Assembly (NCBI GenBank): GCA_005239175.1
Contig: ML241294.1
Span: 817,275-881,274 of the forward strand
Length of the DNA stretch: 64,000 nucleotides
Direction of reading: 5' to 3'
From: a halophilic archaeon SHRA6
Lineage (GTDB): Archaea; Halobacteriota; Halobacteria; Halobacteriales; Haloferacaceae
This document shows, piece by piece, positions 1 through 9,107 of the stretch; the stretch's first letter is position 1; each line of letters starts with the position of its first letter. A program made the position numbers and the translations under genes. Under the pieces are notes generated by a model. That model saw only the letters and a program-made list of their open reading frames with translations, was not told the DNA's origin and did no database searches.

Positions 1-813
1 GCCGGCCATCTCGCCGAGTTCGTCGCCGTAGACGATCGTGATGTACAACAATCCAAGCAACACGGAGTTGTGCAGCCCGTGTAACAACGCCGGCACAACG
101 ATGTTACCAGTGTACTCGTAGATCGCCCCGAACACGAGGCTTGGTACAAACAGGATCGACACCGTGAGCGCCATCGCACCCGCACCGCCGGTCAGCGCCA
201 TCACGTGGACGACCGCGAAGATCGCAGAGGCGATGGCGATCGACGGGATCGCCGGCAGCGATTCTCGAAGCCGTCCCTGGACGACCCCACGGTAGAGAAT
301 CTCCTCACACGGACCGACGACGAGGAACATCGCAAGGATCAACGGCAGGATTATCCCTGGATTCTCGCCGGCCAGTACGGCGGTTTGGTTTTCCGCGGGC
401 TGGGTCCCGATCGCCTGGATGATTGTAGAAATGATCAAAATCAACGCGAAAATAACGATCCAGCCGCCGATCACCAGCCCGAACTCTTTGAGCGACGGGA
501 ATCGAACGCCGAAGTACGACCGGACGGCTGGCCACTCGAGCCCGCGGTACCGGAGGTACGCGATCGCAAGCCCCGCAAAAGCGACGTACTGACCGAAGAA
601 CAGCCCAAGCGCGAGGGCGACTCCAAGCGAGAGCTGGACCACCGTCGAGAGGAGTGCGATTCCAAGACTTGACAGGAGTGCGATTGCGGGACCGCCGAGA
701 CCGAGTCCAAGCGCTGCGGCGATCGCCCGGCCAGGCGAGTCGGTTGTCGTCTCGGCCGCAGGCGGTGCAGTGCCGGAGACGGTCTCACCGCCCGGCGGAG
801 GGGAGTCGTTCAT
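1..813 (-). CDS. CPBP (CAAX protease/Abi) family intramembrane metalloprotease, 3' end cut by the window
   Basis: Reading the minus strand from an ATG at 813 gives a Pro/Ser/Thr-rich cytoplasmic start followed by several hydrophobic segments. The family's three glutamate-zincin motifs are visible: EEILYRG (EExxxR), an F-x-x-x-H pair in IFAVVH, and HGLHN (HxxxN) near the window edge. These residues form the intramembrane active site in CPBP proteases (Rce1-like). Haloarchaea carry many paralogues and their substrates are mostly unknown. The C-terminus lies beyond base 1, so the full length cannot be given. The gene is divergent from tgtA, with a shared upstream region of about 130 bases. Confidence 0.85.
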   Translation of the reverse strand, partial: MNDSPPPGGETVSGTAPPAAETTTDSPGRAIAAALGLGLGGPAIALLSSLGIALLSTVVQLSLGVALALGLFFGQYVAFAGLAIAYLRYRGLEWPAVRSYFGVRFPSLKEFGLVIGGWIVIFALILIISTIIQAIGTQPAENQTAVLAGENPGIILPLILAMFLVVGPCEEILYRGVVQGRLRESLPAIPSIAIASAIFAVVHVMALTGGAGAMALTVSILFVPSLVFGAIYEYTGNIVVPALLHGLHNSVLLGLLYITIVYGDELGEMAG

Positions 814-945
814 ACGTCATATAACGCGGCCACGAAGAAAGGCTTTGTTTCACTTGTTCTGTCCAACAGAACACATCGGTGCGGTGGGACCGTCTTGAGC
901 GTCGCCGAACGCAATCCTTACTGACGCCCTCGGCGAACCGGTGGT

Positions 946-2442
946 ATGCGCGAGCACTTCGAGGTCCGAGACGCCGACGCCGCCGGGCGAATCGGCCGCC
1001 TCTCGGTTCCGCGACGAGGGGTCACCGTCGAGACGCCGGCGCTTTTGCCCGTCGTCAATCCAAACCTGATCACGATCGAGCCCGCCCGCCTCGAATCCGA
1101 CTTCGACGCGGAGATTCTCATCACCAACTCCTACATCATCCGCAACACGGAGGCGGTCAAAGAACGTGCGCTCGACGTTGGCCTCCACGAACTGCTCGGG
1201 TTCGACGGGGCGATCATGACCGACTCGGGATCGTTCCAGCTCGCGGAGTACGGCGACATTGACGTGACGACCGCCGAGATCATCGACTTTCAGCGGGCAA
1301 TCGGCTCGGATATCGCAACCCCAGTGGACATTCCGACCCCGCCAGACGTCTCCCGCGATCGCGCCCACAAAGAGCTACAGACGACACAGACGGCGTTGCA
1401 GGACGCCGAGGCCATTGACGCCGGCGACATGCTGCTCAACGCGCCAGTGCAGGGATCGACGTATCCAGCGCTCCGCGAGGAGGCGGGAGCATTCGCGGCC
1501 GAAACGTCGCTAGACGTGTTCCCGATCGGCGCGGTCGTCCCGCTGATGAACGGCTACCGCTACGCCGACATGATCGACGTCGTTGCAGCCGCCAAACGCG
1601 GCCTCGCGGTTGACTGTCCGGTCCACCTCTTCGGCGCGGGCCACCCGATGATGCTCGCGCTTGCGGTCGCCGCCGGCTGTGATCTGTTCGACTCCGCAGC
1701 GTACGCGCTGTACGCCCGCGACGATCGATACCTGACCGTCTCGGGAACCGAACACCTCGACGAACTCGAGTATCTGCCGTGTTCGTGTCCGATCTGTACG
1801 AGCCACAGCGCCGCAGAACTCCGATCGGCCGGCGAGAACGACCGCGAAAAGCTCCTGGCTGAACACAATCTGCACGTCACGTTCGAGGAGATCGATCGCA
1901 TCAAGGCGGCGATCCGCGCGGGCGACCTCCTCGAGTTGGTCGAACGCCGCGCGCGATCGCACCCGGCGATGTGGGACGGCTACCGCGCGCTGGTCGATCA
2001 CGCCGAGCAGCTCGAACGTGAAGACCCCGTCTCGAAGGGGACGTTCTTTTCATTGTCCGCTGAAAGTGCGCGCCGCCCGGAGGTGATTCGCCACCACGAT
2101 CGGCTCGATCGGCTGTCGGTGCCCGATCGGGTGCTCTTGACCGAAGGCGGCTCACCATCCGGAGATGGCTACGACGCCGACTGGGCGGTGAAGCCGCCGT
2201 TCGGACCGTACCCACGGGCGCTGTCGGATTCGTATCCGCTGACCGCCGAGGTGCCCGAGCGGGCCGATCGAGCGGCACAGGTAAGCGCTGCAAAAGGCGT
2301 CGCCCGACTCGTCGAGGCGAACCCAGCCAGTGCGTTCACGCTCGCACACAATGGCTGGCACGCCGACGCGCTGGCAATTGTCCCCGATCGGGTAACGATA
2401 GAGTCGCTTGCCGCGGTGCAGTCGACCGAAGCGTCACCCTGA
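946..2442 (+). CDS. tgtA: archaeal tRNA-guanine(15) transglycosylase (ArcTGT)
   Basis: This 498-residue protein is the archaeal tRNA-guanine transglycosylase. It swaps guanine at position 15 in the tRNA D-loop for preQ0, the first tRNA-level step to archaeosine. The N-terminus follows the family pattern. The TDSGSFQ motif at about residues 92-98 carries the expected nucleophilic Asp (D93). A zinc-binding CSCPIC stretch lies near residue 280. I see no C-terminal PUA domain; arcS downstream keeps one. The stop codon overlaps the 3' end of the convergent gene at 2434 by 9 bases. The partner enzymes arcS (4223) and RaSEA (24814) are also in the window. Confidence 0.95.
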   Translation: MREHFEVRDADAAGRIGRLSVPRRGVTVETPALLPVVNPNLITIEPARLESDFDAEILITNSYIIRNTEAVKERALDVGLHELLGFDGAIMTDSGSFQLAEYGDIDVTTAEIIDFQRAIGSDIATPVDIPTPPDVSRDRAHKELQTTQTALQDAEAIDAGDMLLNAPVQGSTYPALREEAGAFAAETSLDVFPIGAVVPLMNGYRYADMIDVVAAAKRGLAVDCPVHLFGAGHPMMLALAVAAGCDLFDSAAYALYARDDRYLTVSGTEHLDELEYLPCSCPICTSHSAAELRSAGENDREKLLAEHNLHVTFEEIDRIKAAIRAGDLLELVERRARSHPAMWDGYRALVDHAEQLEREDPVSKGTFFSLSAESARRPEVIRHHDRLDRLSVPDRVLLTEGGSPSGDGYDADWAVKPPFGPYPRALSDSYPLTAEVPERADRAAQVSAAKGVARLVEANPASAFTLAHNGWHADALAIVPDRVTIESLAAVQSTEASP

Positions 2443-2904
2443 GGTGTCCGGTTCCACGTCAGCCATCCGCTCGGTGAAGTCCCACGTATACACGCGTCTT
2501 GGATCGATCTCGATGTGGACTTCCTCGCGATCGCCCGAGAGCAGTCGTTGGGCCAGAGATGACTCTCGATCGCCGAGATAGCGGTCGATGAGCGATCGAA
2601 GCTGGCGTTTGTCCTCGTCGATCGACAGCGACGCGGTTCCGTTGCCCCGGACGCCCTTGTATGGCGGCTCGTTCGTCGAGACCTCGAAGGCAACCTCGTC
2701 GTCGCCTTCGAGATAGTCGACGACATCGGCGTGTGCGCTCGTCGCACAGTGGAGCCGCTCATCGCGGTATTCGAACCACAGCGAGAGCATCCACAGCCGT
2801 CCCCCGGTGCTGTGACACGCAAGCCGAATCGGCACAGTCGCCTCGCCGAGAAACGACGCAGTTCGATCGCGATCCCACGCACCGCGGAATGTCACCATGT
2901 ACAC
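2434..2904 (-). CDS. pyridoxamine 5'-phosphate oxidase-like FMN-binding protein
   Basis: This protein of about 156 residues is a small split-barrel flavin-binding type. Its core resembles haloarchaeal PPOX-family proteins: a [19 protein letters not shown] strand pair, an [14 protein letters not shown] segment typical of the FMN-binding barrel, and a C-terminal R-V-Y-T-W strand. The substrate is unknown; such proteins bind FMN or F420 and reduce or oxidise small molecules. Translation may start at Met3 (2898) instead of Met1. It is convergent with tgtA, overlapping by 9 bases, and sits with the HTH-10 gene at 3452 between two archaeosine genes that are adjacent in other haloarchaea. Confidence 0.7.
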   Translation of the reverse strand: MYMVTFRGAWDRDRTASFLGEATVPIRLACHSTGGRLWMLSLWFEYRDERLHCATSAHADVVDYLEGDDEVAFEVSTNEPPYKGVRGNGTASLSIDEDKRQLRSLIDRYLGDRESSLAQRLLSGDREEVHIEIDPRRVYTWDFTERMADVEPDTSG

Positions 2905-3038
2905 ACTGGTTGGGTCGTCTCACTATTCAATATACTGCGTGCGTCGATTGCCAACAGTGGGTCGAATCGCCGGCGGGATAAATGGGTTATAGCGTTAAGC
3001 CAGAAACCAATGCCGTCAGGCGTCCTGTATCTATATGT

Positions 3039-3188
3039 ATGACAGAGAGAAACCGTGCCGCCGAGCAAGTCAGCGCGATCGAATCAAAGTTTTACGCCCC
3101 CGCCGGGTCCGATCCGTCATTCGTCACCAGCCGGTTGGAGGAGCTCTGGGCGAAACTGTTCAACCACGGCGTTAGCCCACCGCAGTAG
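3039..3188 (+). CDS. small hypothetical protein (49 residues), uncertain
   Basis: A short frame starts MTERNRAAEQVSAIES and ends in NHGVSPPQ. It is Ala/Glu-rich at first and shows no motif I recognise. An in-frame ATG at 2982 would give 68 residues. The composition is compatible with a haloarchaeal protein, but nothing proves it is translated. The following 263 bases to the HTH-10 gene contain no other credible gene. Confidence 0.3.
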   Translation: MTERNRAAEQVSAIESKFYAPAGSDPSFVTSRLEELWAKLFNHGVSPPQ

Positions 3189-3451
3189 TCTCGAACGAAT
3201 ACGTTGAAGTCGTCGCGCCGGTGTCGATTGTGCGATTTCTGCACAGTTCGTTCGGCCTAACCAACGCCAAGGGAACAGACGCACTTGAACGATATTCAGG
3301 TACTCAACACTCATCGACCATCTCAGTTAAGTTACCACACGGCCAATGCTACGACCTCCAGTAGCACGCACTGCAATGAAGATGTTCGTCACTCGCCGTA
3401 AACGACTATTAACCGAGTATAGTATGATACAAACGACCACCGTGGAGGGCA

Positions 3452-4120
3452 ATGGCCGATATTAAAGCGGTCGTCCGGGTCAAGCATCCAGACATCGTTC
3501 TCACAGGCGCAGTTTGTCACGACGAAAGTTCAAAAGCCAAATCCGTCTCAGACGCTGGAACTGACCCGACATCGGGGAAGTTCTTTTATCAAGTAGAGTC
3601 GTCTGATTTCTCTCAGTTCGAAGAGGGATTACGCAACGACACCACGATTAGCGAATTCGAACGAGTCATTGAAACCAGAGACGACGAGGCGATCTACAGC
3701 GTGGCGTATACAGACGAATCGAAGATCCTCTCACCAATTGTCTCGAGCGCAAACGGTGTCATAGTCGATATGGAGAACGATGGGGATGCGTGGATCCTCA
3801 CCATGTGGATGTCCGAGCGAGCGGGGCTGGCCCGGCTGTGGGACTATGCACAACAAAACGACATTGAGATCGAGTTACTGCGAGTGAACGACTACGCGAG
3901 TCTGGACAATACGGGCGACGGGTTAACCGATAGTCAACGAGAAGCACTCCTCGTCGCAGTCGAAACAGGATATTTCGAAGAGCCGCGGGATGCGACGCTT
4001 AGCGATGTCGCCGACGATCTGGGTATTTCTCAGCCTGCAGCCAGTGGCCTCCTTCGGCGTGGAATCAAGCGACTCATCATTTCGTCGCTGATGGATAACA
4101 GTACAACGACAAGAGAGTGA
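3452..4120 (+). CDS. HTH-10 family (Bat-like) transcriptional regulator
   Basis: This 222-residue protein has the two-part layout of haloarchaeal HTH-10 regulators. An N-terminal sensor-like region of about 150 residues has no clear named fold. The C-terminal helix-turn-helix (about 160-215) contains LTDSQREALLVAVETGYFEEPRDATL and DVADDLGISQPAASGLLRRGIKRLI, the signature of the Bat C-terminal DNA-binding domain. A GGAGG element lies 4 to 8 bases before the ATG, unusual in a lineage where many transcripts are leaderless. The coding sequence is less GC-rich than the neighbouring tRNA-modification genes. The target is unknown. Confidence 0.85.
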   Translation: MADIKAVVRVKHPDIVLTGAVCHDESSKAKSVSDAGTDPTSGKFFYQVESSDFSQFEEGLRNDTTISEFERVIETRDDEAIYSVAYTDESKILSPIVSSANGVIVDMENDGDAWILTMWMSERAGLARLWDYAQQNDIEIELLRVNDYASLDNTGDGLTDSQREALLVAVETGYFEEPRDATLSDVADDLGISQPAASGLLRRGIKRLIISSLMDNSTTTRE

Positions 4121-4222
4121 ACTATTCGAACTGTTCGGCGAGGGAATATTTTCTCAGCGGCGGCCCGAGCGCAACTCACCCGACAACGCAAGAGACTACA
4201 CGATCGCCCACCCACCACGGGT

Positions 4223-5980
4223 ATGACCGACTATTTCGAGGTGCTCGATCGGGACGGTCCGGCCCGTCTCGGCGAGTTGCGGCTCTCCGCGCCGGTGACG
4301 ACGCCGGCGTGTCTGGATGACGTACTGGAAGACGCCGGGAGTCTCTGGGCAGCCGACAGGGAGGTTCCGGCGGGATCGGATGAGAAGCTCACAATCTTGC
4401 CGCATCGATCGTTCCCGCCGGGAACCCGCGAGGAAGTTCGGGAGGCGTTCGCGGTCGAGCACCCGTCGGTGTCGTTTCCAAGCGCCGCGGTTGTGACCGC
4501 CGACACCGCCGCTGCTGTCGGCGCTGACGCGTACGTGCTTGCGGACGTTCGTGGCTTCGACGGCCACGCCGCGAAGCTCCGCGAGACGATCGTGACACTC
4601 AAATCGAAGCTGCCGGCCGACACCGCGCTTATCGCGTCGGGCATTGCGACGCCGGGCAACGTCGCGATGCTCGCGTACGCCGGGATCGACGGCTTCGATA
4701 CCGCTCGGGCGGTGGCGAAGGGCACACAGGGCAAGTATCTCACGAGTGACGGCGAGGTGTTCCTCGAGGATCTCAGGGAGTTGCCCTGTTCGTGTCCGGC
4801 CTGTCAGCGGCCACGCGAGGCGTTCACCCGCGAGGACTGCGTCGAGCACAACAAAAATGCCCTGCGCGCGGAGCTCCGGCGGGTCCGCGAACGGATCCGA
4901 GCCGGGCGGTTGCGCGACTACATCGAAGCCCAGACGCGACACGAACAGTGGCTAACAGCGGCGTTCCGTGAGTTCGACCAGCAGTACAGCTACCTCGAAG
5001 AGCGAACGCCAGTCATTCGTGACACGGAACTCACCGCAACGACTGGGGACACGATCCGCCGCGTCGAGATCCAGCGCTTTGCCGATCGGGTTACCACCCG
5101 GTACAAGAATCGGTTTCAGAACCCCCTCGTGTTGGTGCCGTGTTCGGCAACGAAACCCTACAGCGATTCACAGAGCCACAAACAGTTCCTCCGCGAGATC
5201 AACTTCCGCGGGCACGTGGTGTCGATGACCTCGCCGATCGGCGTCGTGCCAACCGAACTCGAACTCACCTACCCAGCCCAGCACTACGACACCGCTGTTA
5301 CCGGCCGGTGGTCCGAGGACGAGAAGGCGTTTGTCTCGGCTGTGTTACAGCGGTACCTCGAACGCAACGAGTATCCAAAGATCATCGCACACGTTCCGGA
5401 CCACGGCTACCGGGATATCTGCGAACGCGTCGAGGACGCGCTGGGACTGTCGTTCGAGTACACCGTCGCCGATCACCCAACGACCGACGAGTCGCTTTCG
5501 GCGCTCTCGGCGGCGCTCCACGGGGCTGAACAGTTCGGAAAGCGGGAACGCGAGCACAACACGGTCAAAGCGATCGCCGACTACCAACTCGGCGCCGGCG
5601 CCGGCGACGAGCTGTTCGGCGCGATCGAGATCCAGACCACCGGCCGCTATCCGAAGCTTCAGGTGCGAGACAGCGAGGGCGAACAGCTCGCGACGATGGT
5701 GCCCCAATACGGCATGTTGGCGTTCACCCTCGCGGGAGCCGAGCGGTGGGTCGACAGTGAGGCGCCACTCAAACGGGTGTCGATCGACGGTTTCGTTCCC
5801 CACGGGTCGGTGCTCGCACCCGGTGTCACCGATGCCGACGAGGAAATCCGCCCTGGCGACGAAGTCGTCATCGAAGGCCCGAAGGCGTTCGGCGTGGGCC
5901 GTGCGACGATGTCTGGTCCGGAGATGCGATCGTCCACGCGGGGAATTGCGACAGAGGTCCGCCACGTCGAATCAAAGTAG
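4223..5980 (+). CDS. arcS: archaeosine synthase subunit alpha (ArcS)
   Basis: This 585-residue paralogue of tRNA-guanine transglycosylase acts after TgtA. ArcS attaches lysine to the nitrile of preQ0 in tRNA, and RaSEA then cleaves the adduct to leave the amidine of archaeosine. Visible features are a TGT-like N-terminal half ending with a CSCPAC zinc-binding stretch (about residue 191), the ArcS-specific central motif PCSATKPYS (about residue 309), and a C-terminal PUA domain (about 505-580, FVPHGSVLAPGV then GDEVVIEGPKAFGVGRA). The TGT catalytic motif TDSGSF is absent, as expected for ArcS. The start ATG is 102 bases after the HTH-10 stop. Confidence 0.93.
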   Translation: MTDYFEVLDRDGPARLGELRLSAPVTTPACLDDVLEDAGSLWAADREVPAGSDEKLTILPHRSFPPGTREEVREAFAVEHPSVSFPSAAVVTADTAAAVGADAYVLADVRGFDGHAAKLRETIVTLKSKLPADTALIASGIATPGNVAMLAYAGIDGFDTARAVAKGTQGKYLTSDGEVFLEDLRELPCSCPACQRPREAFTREDCVEHNKNALRAELRRVRERIRAGRLRDYIEAQTRHEQWLTAAFREFDQQYSYLEERTPVIRDTELTATTGDTIRRVEIQRFADRVTTRYKNRFQNPLVLVPCSATKPYSDSQSHKQFLREINFRGHVVSMTSPIGVVPTELELTYPAQHYDTAVTGRWSEDEKAFVSAVLQRYLERNEYPKIIAHVPDHGYRDICERVEDALGLSFEYTVADHPTTDESLSALSAALHGAEQFGKREREHNTVKAIADYQLGAGAGDELFGAIEIQTTGRYPKLQVRDSEGEQLATMVPQYGMLAFTLAGAERWVDSEAPLKRVSIDGFVPHGSVLAPGVTDADEEIRPGDEVVIEGPKAFGVGRATMSGPEMRSSTRGIATEVRHVESK

Positions 5981-5994
5981 GTGGCGAATTCACG

Positions 5995-7494
5995 TTACGA
6001 TCCTTCAATAAGGCGATAGGCCCCGAATACGACTGTTGGCCAGCAACAGACACCCAGTACCAGCCCTGCAGCAACCGTTGATTCGGGTGGTGTTCCAGAG
6101 AGTACCCACAGCTGATTTCCAGCAAGGTGCCACCACCCAAGCAGCACGAACGGCACACTCGCGAGCAGTTCCCAACCAACGATGCGATGGCCTGTCCTGT
6201 TGGTATTGTCGCCGCGGAGGAGCGCTGAAAAAAGTCCCAACAGCGTTCCAATCCCGATACAGAGTGTTATACTCATAAGCAACGCCAACACGATATTGAC
6301 TGCCCACCAAACAGTAAATCCAGATGCAGCTCCGACATCGACCCATGGTGCGATCGTACTCGCAGGCTCGGTCCTAAGGGCAGTAAACGGGAACCAAAAT
6401 CGGTATGGAGTGAACTCGATCAAGAACATTCCGACGAGTACAACGACAGTACCGCCACCTGCGAGGCGTGGGTCGATATTTCCACCAATATAGAAGACGC
6501 CAAAGAGAATAATCCCGAGTGGGACAAATAGCCCTATATAAAACAACAGCACAAACCGACCGAGTAACAGGCCGCCGTTGGGGCTGCCGTGGCTAACGGC
6601 GATCGCCATCAAACCAGCTCCGATTCCACTACAGACCGCAATATACCCGGCATAGCGTGGAGAAAGCTGTGGATCGATCGATTCACTCTGCTGAGAATAT
6701 ACACGGAGTTCGTTACCGAACACAAAAGCGAGACTAAACCCGACAGCAATGGCGGAAATTGTGCCGGCAGACACTGCTAAAAACGTTCGAAGAGGGACTG
6801 CGATGGCGTATGCAAGAACAACGACGACGAGTACCCGCGGGACGACAAATCCAGAGCCATCGCTTGCGTGTGCAGTCTCGTCTTTGGGTTCACCGCGTGG
6901 CGGCCGCCTGGTCGACTCCGATGAATGGCTCTTGTCTCGGTTCGTACCTGCCGTATCGGCTGTATTGTCGTCGGTCGTTTCGTCGGTCGATCGCCCCGTT
7001 GTCTGCGTGCCCTCGGTCTTTCGATCAGATGCAGACGCAGAGTCAGTCCGACTGTACGATCGCGACTTGGAGGCAGTAGACGTCGATCCTTGATCGTCAG
7101 ACGATCGCTGTCTACCTGCGTTTGTGGCTCCTGTCGTCGAATTCGTGCTGCTCGCTTCTTGTCGATCACCCTGTTCAGTTTCAGTCTGCGTTGTTGTGTC
7201 AGCTGTTGGGTCGTCAGACGGCTCGGATGACTGCGTTTTGTCCCATGCGATCCACCGTTTTGCGCCGGTGGTTTTGACGTACGTATCGTGGCCGAGTCGA
7301 TCGTACCGCCGGCGTTCGGCGGGCGAACAGAGCGTTTCACGTGCCGTCTGGAGTCGGAGATACGCATCCTCGCTTCCACCCTGGTCAGGGTGGTACTGTT
7401 TTACCAGTCGCCGAAACTGCGTTTCGATCTCCTGTGTCGAGGCAGCCTCATCTACCCGTAACATCGCATAGAACGGCGCTGGATCGTCATTCAT
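5995..7494 (-). CDS. membrane-anchored J-domain (DnaJ-like) protein
   Basis: The ATG at 7494 gives MNDDPAPFYAMLRVDEAAS followed by a complete J domain (about residues 8-70) with the essential YHPDQGG motif, so it should stimulate an Hsp70 (DnaK). After it come about 120 residues of Ser/Thr/Asp-rich, low-complexity linker (about 90-220) and then a polytopic C-terminal half with several hydrophobic helices. It lacks the Gly/Phe and zinc-finger parts of DnaJ proper. Its start overlaps the stop of the upstream 187-residue gene by 8 bases, so the three genes 8844-5995 form a translationally coupled operon. The role is unknown; a membrane-tethered co-chaperone is the simple inference. Confidence 0.8.
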   Translation of the reverse strand: MNDDPAPFYAMLRVDEAASTQEIETQFRRLVKQYHPDQGGSEDAYLRLQTARETLCSPAERRRYDRLGHDTYVKTTGAKRWIAWDKTQSSEPSDDPTADTTTQTETEQGDRQEASSTNSTTGATNAGRQRSSDDQGSTSTASKSRSYSRTDSASASDRKTEGTQTTGRSTDETTDDNTADTAGTNRDKSHSSESTRRPPRGEPKDETAHASDGSGFVVPRVLVVVVLAYAIAVPLRTFLAVSAGTISAIAVGFSLAFVFGNELRVYSQQSESIDPQLSPRYAGYIAVCSGIGAGLMAIAVSHGSPNGGLLLGRFVLLFYIGLFVPLGIILFGVFYIGGNIDPRLAGGGTVVVLVGMFLIEFTPYRFWFPFTALRTEPASTIAPWVDVGAASGFTVWWAVNIVLALLMSITLCIGIGTLLGLFSALLRGDNTNRTGHRIVGWELLASVPFVLLGWWHLAGNQLWVLSGTPPESTVAAGLVLGVCCWPTVVFGAYRLIEGS

Positions 7495-8032
7495 ACTCGG
7501 GACCCTCCCACTCGAATGACGGTGTTTCGGGATACACGTCGACGGCGATGCGTACCGTGAGTTCATGATAGGTCAACCCGAGTGCCTTCTTCACATGCAG
7601 CACGTTGTGGTTATGGGCAGTAAGATACAGAGACATTGCACCGGGGCCATGGCGGGCAACACGAAGTGGAATCCTGGGCCGGTATGTTCCCGATGTGAAA
7701 TACATGCCAGCGTCTTCGACGTCGTGTCGGTATCGAAGTGGACCGACGAGTTCCTCCAGTTGCGCCCAATTTTCGGCTCTTAAGACCGCTCGCGTGCCAC
7801 CTCCGCTAAACGGAATGACGCCATCAATATGCAGGAGGTCTGCGATGGGTACGGCAACACACTCTCCCGCTTCGGCAGTCGGTGACCACACGTTTGTCCG
7901 CTTGAGTTCTGGCAGTGTTTCCGTTTGTGCAGGACACGGAGATGGCGACGACAGGGTCCGTGTCGGGACGTAGTATGCGCTCATATCTGCGGCCAATACA
8001 GTGCCAAATCGGGCGTTCACAACGACCTTCAT
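7487..8032 (-). CDS. hypothetical protein, middle gene of the J-domain operon
   Basis: The start was placed at MKVVVNARFGTVLAADMSAY (8032) because that ATG overlaps the stop of the upstream gene as ATGA. The predicted 181 residues are soluble, with no transmembrane segment or familiar motif. A central stretch with VAVPIADLLHIDGVIPFSGGG and a C-terminal V-Y-P-E-T-P-S-F-E-W-E segment look like beta-rich parts. I do not recognise the family. Its position between a polytopic membrane protein and a J-domain protein, with overlaps on both sides, suggests the three products act together. Confidence 0.65.
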   Translation of the reverse strand: MKVVVNARFGTVLAADMSAYYVPTRTLSSPSPCPAQTETLPELKRTNVWSPTAEAGECVAVPIADLLHIDGVIPFSGGGTRAVLRAENWAQLEELVGPLRYRHDVEDAGMYFTSGTYRPRIPLRVARHGPGAMSLYLTAHNHNVLHVKKALGLTYHELTVRIAVDVYPETPSFEWEGPEYE

Positions 8033-8844
8033 TCTCGGCCCTCCACGCCTCCAACATACGCGTGTTTCACTGACAGACAGAACGAACACCCGATGATGAG
8101 CAACACCGGTGCGGTCTCAATAATCGAGGCCAATTCCGCTGCAAGAGTAGTGAGTGCAATCGCACAGCCGACCTCAAAGCGCTGAATGTCGAGCAGCCGA
8201 ACGACAGTCGGGCGAAACAGGACCGCACCAACCGCAAGGACGAACCCCGAGCCGCCAGCGACGACCGATCGGCCGATGAGCGCGTGGTCGGTTGTCACGA
8301 CAGTAATCGTTTGGTCGATCACTGCTGAAAGTTCGATGCTCCCGGTTGCGATCGAGACCAGTACGTTGAGCACTATGACACCAATGAGGACGCCTCCGAT
8401 TGTTTGAACTGCTGGCACCCACCACGGAGGGTCCTGGTAGACCATTCGGATCGCGATCAAACCGATTACCACCGCAGTGAGGCGGTCCAGTACCTCCGAC
8501 CAGAGAACAGCGGCAACGACCGGGGCGATCACTGCTGACAGAGTCGTCCCCACCAGTAGTCCGACACCAATAACACCAACAATTTGGAGCCCTCGCCGGC
8601 GTGGCACATCTAATTCAGCGGTAACAATACCAAGGGTGGCCCCACCACCAAAAATGACAGTCCCGAGACCAACGGCGGTGCTCACTGATGACAGCGCACC
8701 GCCAACAATCAAGGCCTGATAGATGCCAGCCAACGGGAGCAACATCACCCACGCAAGTTGGCTTGCACCGTCAACTGAGAACAGCTCTGTGATCCACCGA
8801 TACAATCGGTCTACCACCGCGATGAGCGTCAAACTGACACTCAT
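8029..8844 (-). CDS. polytopic membrane protein resembling haloarchaeal DUF5794
   Basis: This 271-residue protein is mostly hydrophobic, with about seven or eight membrane segments. The N-terminal third (LLPLAGIYQALIVGGAL, then VIFGGGATLGIVTAEL) resembles a haloarchaeal family of unknown function that I recall as DUF5794; this is from memory and not checked. It is the first gene of the overlapping three-gene operon running toward 5995. The C-terminus carries an IGCSFCLSVKHAY stretch with two cysteines. No transport or catalytic motif is visible. Confidence 0.7.
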   Translation of the reverse strand: MSVSLTLIAVVDRLYRWITELFSVDGASQLAWVMLLPLAGIYQALIVGGALSSVSTAVGLGTVIFGGGATLGIVTAELDVPRRRGLQIVGVIGVGLLVGTTLSAVIAPVVAAVLWSEVLDRLTAVVIGLIAIRMVYQDPPWWVPAVQTIGGVLIGVIVLNVLVSIATGSIELSAVIDQTITVVTTDHALIGRSVVAGGSGFVLAVGAVLFRPTVVRLLDIQRFEVGCAIALTTLAAELASIIETAPVLLIIGCSFCLSVKHAYVGGVEGRE

Positions 8845-9107
8845 AGCGATCCTCCGTCAGTTGGGGTCGACGGACAGTTGTTCGTAAGAAAACAACGTAC
8901 CAGCTGGTACGCCGGTGTTGTGAGAGTTTGGAATCGGTTCGCCACAACGGTTGGCGTGGTGTGAAACACCATTAGGATATGCCGACCGGCGCTACCAGGG
9001 CACACTACCGAATACGTCGATTGTGGGTTATATTATGGCCTACAAAAATAAAAAACTCACGTATTATGGCCGACAATGTCTAACAAACACTAAGATAACA
9101 GTGTGAG

